7,152 nt of DNA, taken from positions 3,428 through 10,579 of the forward strand of contig MGQF01000029.1 of the NCBI GenBank assembly GCA_001797745.1. The letters run 5' to 3'. The notes beneath the pieces are model-generated. The model did no database searches. It was given only the letters and a program-made list of their open reading frames with translations, and was not told the origin of the DNA. Positions 6,198-7,152 of the stretch are shown here, piece after piece. Position 1 is the first letter of the stretch; each line of letters begins with the position of its first letter. The DNA comes from Deltaproteobacteria bacterium RBG_13_52_11 (GTDB lineage Bacteria > Desulfobacterota > B13-G15 > RBG-16-54-18). The translations under genes and the position numbers were made by a program.

Positions 6198-7152
6198 CTA
6201 TGCCTTTTCCACCCTGGCAGGTATCCCCCCATAGGCAGGTACCAGGGAGCGGGGATCGGCATGGGGACCTACCAGTTGGGAGGCATCCCTGTCATAAAAG
6301 GAGAGAAAGAGGGAAAGGCAATCGTTCCTCATCTTCTCCGTACCCTTCACCGCAAACTCCGCCTCACCCCAGGGGGTGACAACCCGTACGCAATCGCCAT
6401 CTGAGACACCTATCCGTTTGGCCTCCTCGGCGTTCATCTCCAGATAGGAACGCGAGACCTGCGCCAACCCCTGGGCCCGAGGCTGATTGCCAGGGCCGAT
6501 GAGGTGGCTTTCGAAGATACCTTCTAGGGAGAGGGAAAAGGGATACCCCTCCTTCCCCTTCACCGATGGAGATCGGACGGCGCCAAAGGCGGCCTTCTCC
6601 AACACCCCGCCCCTGCTGCCGTCCCGCCACTGGGCCCTGGATGACTCAAAGACCATTCCTTTATACAGGGGATTGGCACGTGAGATCTCCGTAAAGACCC
6701 ATGCCGGGGATTGGACAGGCATCTCCTTCCCCATAAAGGAGGCAATATCCGATAAGACCGCCCCTGTCCATTGCTGGCCCTCCGGGGGCTCCAAGGCCCG
6801 GCGTAGCCGCTGGACCCGCCCCTCGCAATTGGTAAAGGTGCCGTCCGACTCTGCAAAGGAGAGGGCCGGAAGGAACACGTGGGCCCAATCGGCTGTCTCC
6901 GAAAGAAACATGTCCTGGACCACCAAAAACTCCAGGGCATTCAACCCCTCTTCCACGAGGCGCTGAGGGAGGGTGATGAGGGGGTCCTCCCCTATAATGA
7001 ACAAGGCCTTGAGCTTGCCCTGAGCAGCCTCCTGAAACTGCTCAACAACCGAAAGCCCCTTTGTATTGGTTGGGCCATATCCAGGGAGGAGCGCCGGTGC
7101 GCCCCCCATCTCTACGGCGCCGACCATGTTGCCCTGAGGTCCTATAAAGTGA
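6198..7152 (-). CDS. nuoG: NADH-quinone oxidoreductase subunit G, 3' part (molybdopterin-oxidoreductase-like C-terminus)
   Basis: This open frame enters from the right edge and ends with TAG at 6198-6200, giving 317 visible residues; the start is outside the window. It is the C-terminal part of a molybdopterin oxidoreductase-fold protein. Visible motifs are GPQGN...VEMGGAPALLPGY (about 4-25), ALFIIGEDPLI (49-59), VVQDMFLSETADWAHVFLPA (77-96), and ESDGTFTNCEGRVQR (101-115), which is highly typical of NuoG and formate dehydrogenase alpha. A C-terminal beta-barrel domain lies at about 230-285 (EMNAEEAKRIGVSDGDCVRV). In complex I, NuoG carries the Fe-S chain in its N-terminal part, while this domain usually lacks a working molybdenum site. 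The N-terminal clusters cannot be seen here. The call as nuoG rests on its position before nuoH. A formate dehydrogenase-like protein in a modified nuo operon is a less likely alternative. Confidence 0.88.
   Translation of the reverse strand, partial: HFIGPQGNMVGAVEMGGAPALLPGYGPTNTKGLSVVEQFQEAAQGKLKALFIIGEDPLITLPQRLVEEGLNALEFLVVQDMFLSETADWAHVFLPALSFAESDGTFTNCEGRVQRLRRALEPPEGQQWTGAVLSDIASFMGKEMPVQSPAWVFTEISRANPLYKGMVFESSRAQWRDGSRGGVLEKAAFGAVRSPSVKGKEGYPFSLSLEGIFESHLIGPGNQPRAQGLAQVSRSYLEMNAEEAKRIGVSDGDCVRVVTPWGEAEFAVKGTEKMRNDCLSLFLSFYDRDASQLVGPHADPRSLVPAYGGIPARVEKA

Noticed and set aside
6188..6262. An N-terminal extension of NuoH starting at the ATG at 6262
   Set aside because: The 25 added residues lie inside the nuoG 3' end and are Pro/Trp/Gly-rich, unlike the first helix of NuoH; the ATG at 6187 fits the family.
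5438..6379. A 313-codon plus-strand frame opposite nuoH and the end of nuoG
   Set aside because: It shares the back-to-back codon phase with nuoH and shows no protein family signal; the minus-strand genes explain the sequence fully.
7125..7127. The ATG at 7127 as the start of a short stand-alone gene
   Set aside because: The same frame stays open to the right edge with family-like residues (HFIGPQGN) before this Met, so it is an internal methionine of nuoG.
1..7152. A novel defence, mobile or regulatory system hidden among the genes
   Set aside because: Gene spacers are 16 nt or less, each frame matches a known nuo subunit, and I saw no repeats, CRISPR-like arrays, inverted-repeat ends, tRNA-like folds or terminator hairpins in the short gaps.

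Overview
The window is a continuous stretch of a bacterial respiratory complex I operon (proton-pumping NADH:quinone oxidoreductase, nuo). All genes are on the minus strand. Read in the direction of transcription, from the right edge to the left, the order is nuoG (3' part only), nuoH, nuoI, nuoJ, nuoK, nuoL, nuoM and nuoN (5' part only). This is the conserved G-H-I-J-K-L-M-N order of 13/14-subunit nuo operons. Six genes are complete and two are cut by the window edges.

The layout is very compact. Spacers between genes are 0 to 16 nt, and there is no internal promoter, terminator, RNA gene, repeat or mobile element that I can support. Shine-Dalgarno-like motifs for several genes lie in or across the end of the preceding gene, which fits one polycistronic message with translational coupling. 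No stretch of 300 bases lacks a gene.

Functionally, NuoG and NuoI belong to the peripheral electron-transfer arm. The visible part of NuoG is the C-terminal molybdopterin-oxidoreductase-like region, and NuoI carries the two 4Fe-4S clusters that lead to the quinone. NuoH joins the peripheral arm to the membrane and forms much of the quinone site. NuoJ and NuoK form the linker section of the membrane arm. NuoL and NuoM, and NuoN as far as seen, are the antiporter-like proton-pumping subunits. The charged residues expected for proton transfer are present in NuoK, NuoL and NuoM, so the complex looks intact and competent to pump.

The source is a bacterium with moderately high GC, G/C-ending codons and frequent AGG arginine codons. 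Protein lengths and style (163-residue NuoI, 656-residue NuoL with a Gly/Ala-rich late loop, FdhF-like NuoG C-terminus) remind me of Desulfobacterota or other deeply branching Gram-negative lineages. This is an impression and not a taxonomic assignment.

I found no novel system here. The points worth a second look are small: a hydrophilic C-terminal tail on NuoM, a zero-spacer nuoI/nuoJ junction with a GTG start, tandem ribosome-binding motifs before nuoN, the Gly/Ala-rich NuoL loop, and the unresolved type of NuoG and of the electron-input module upstream of the window.
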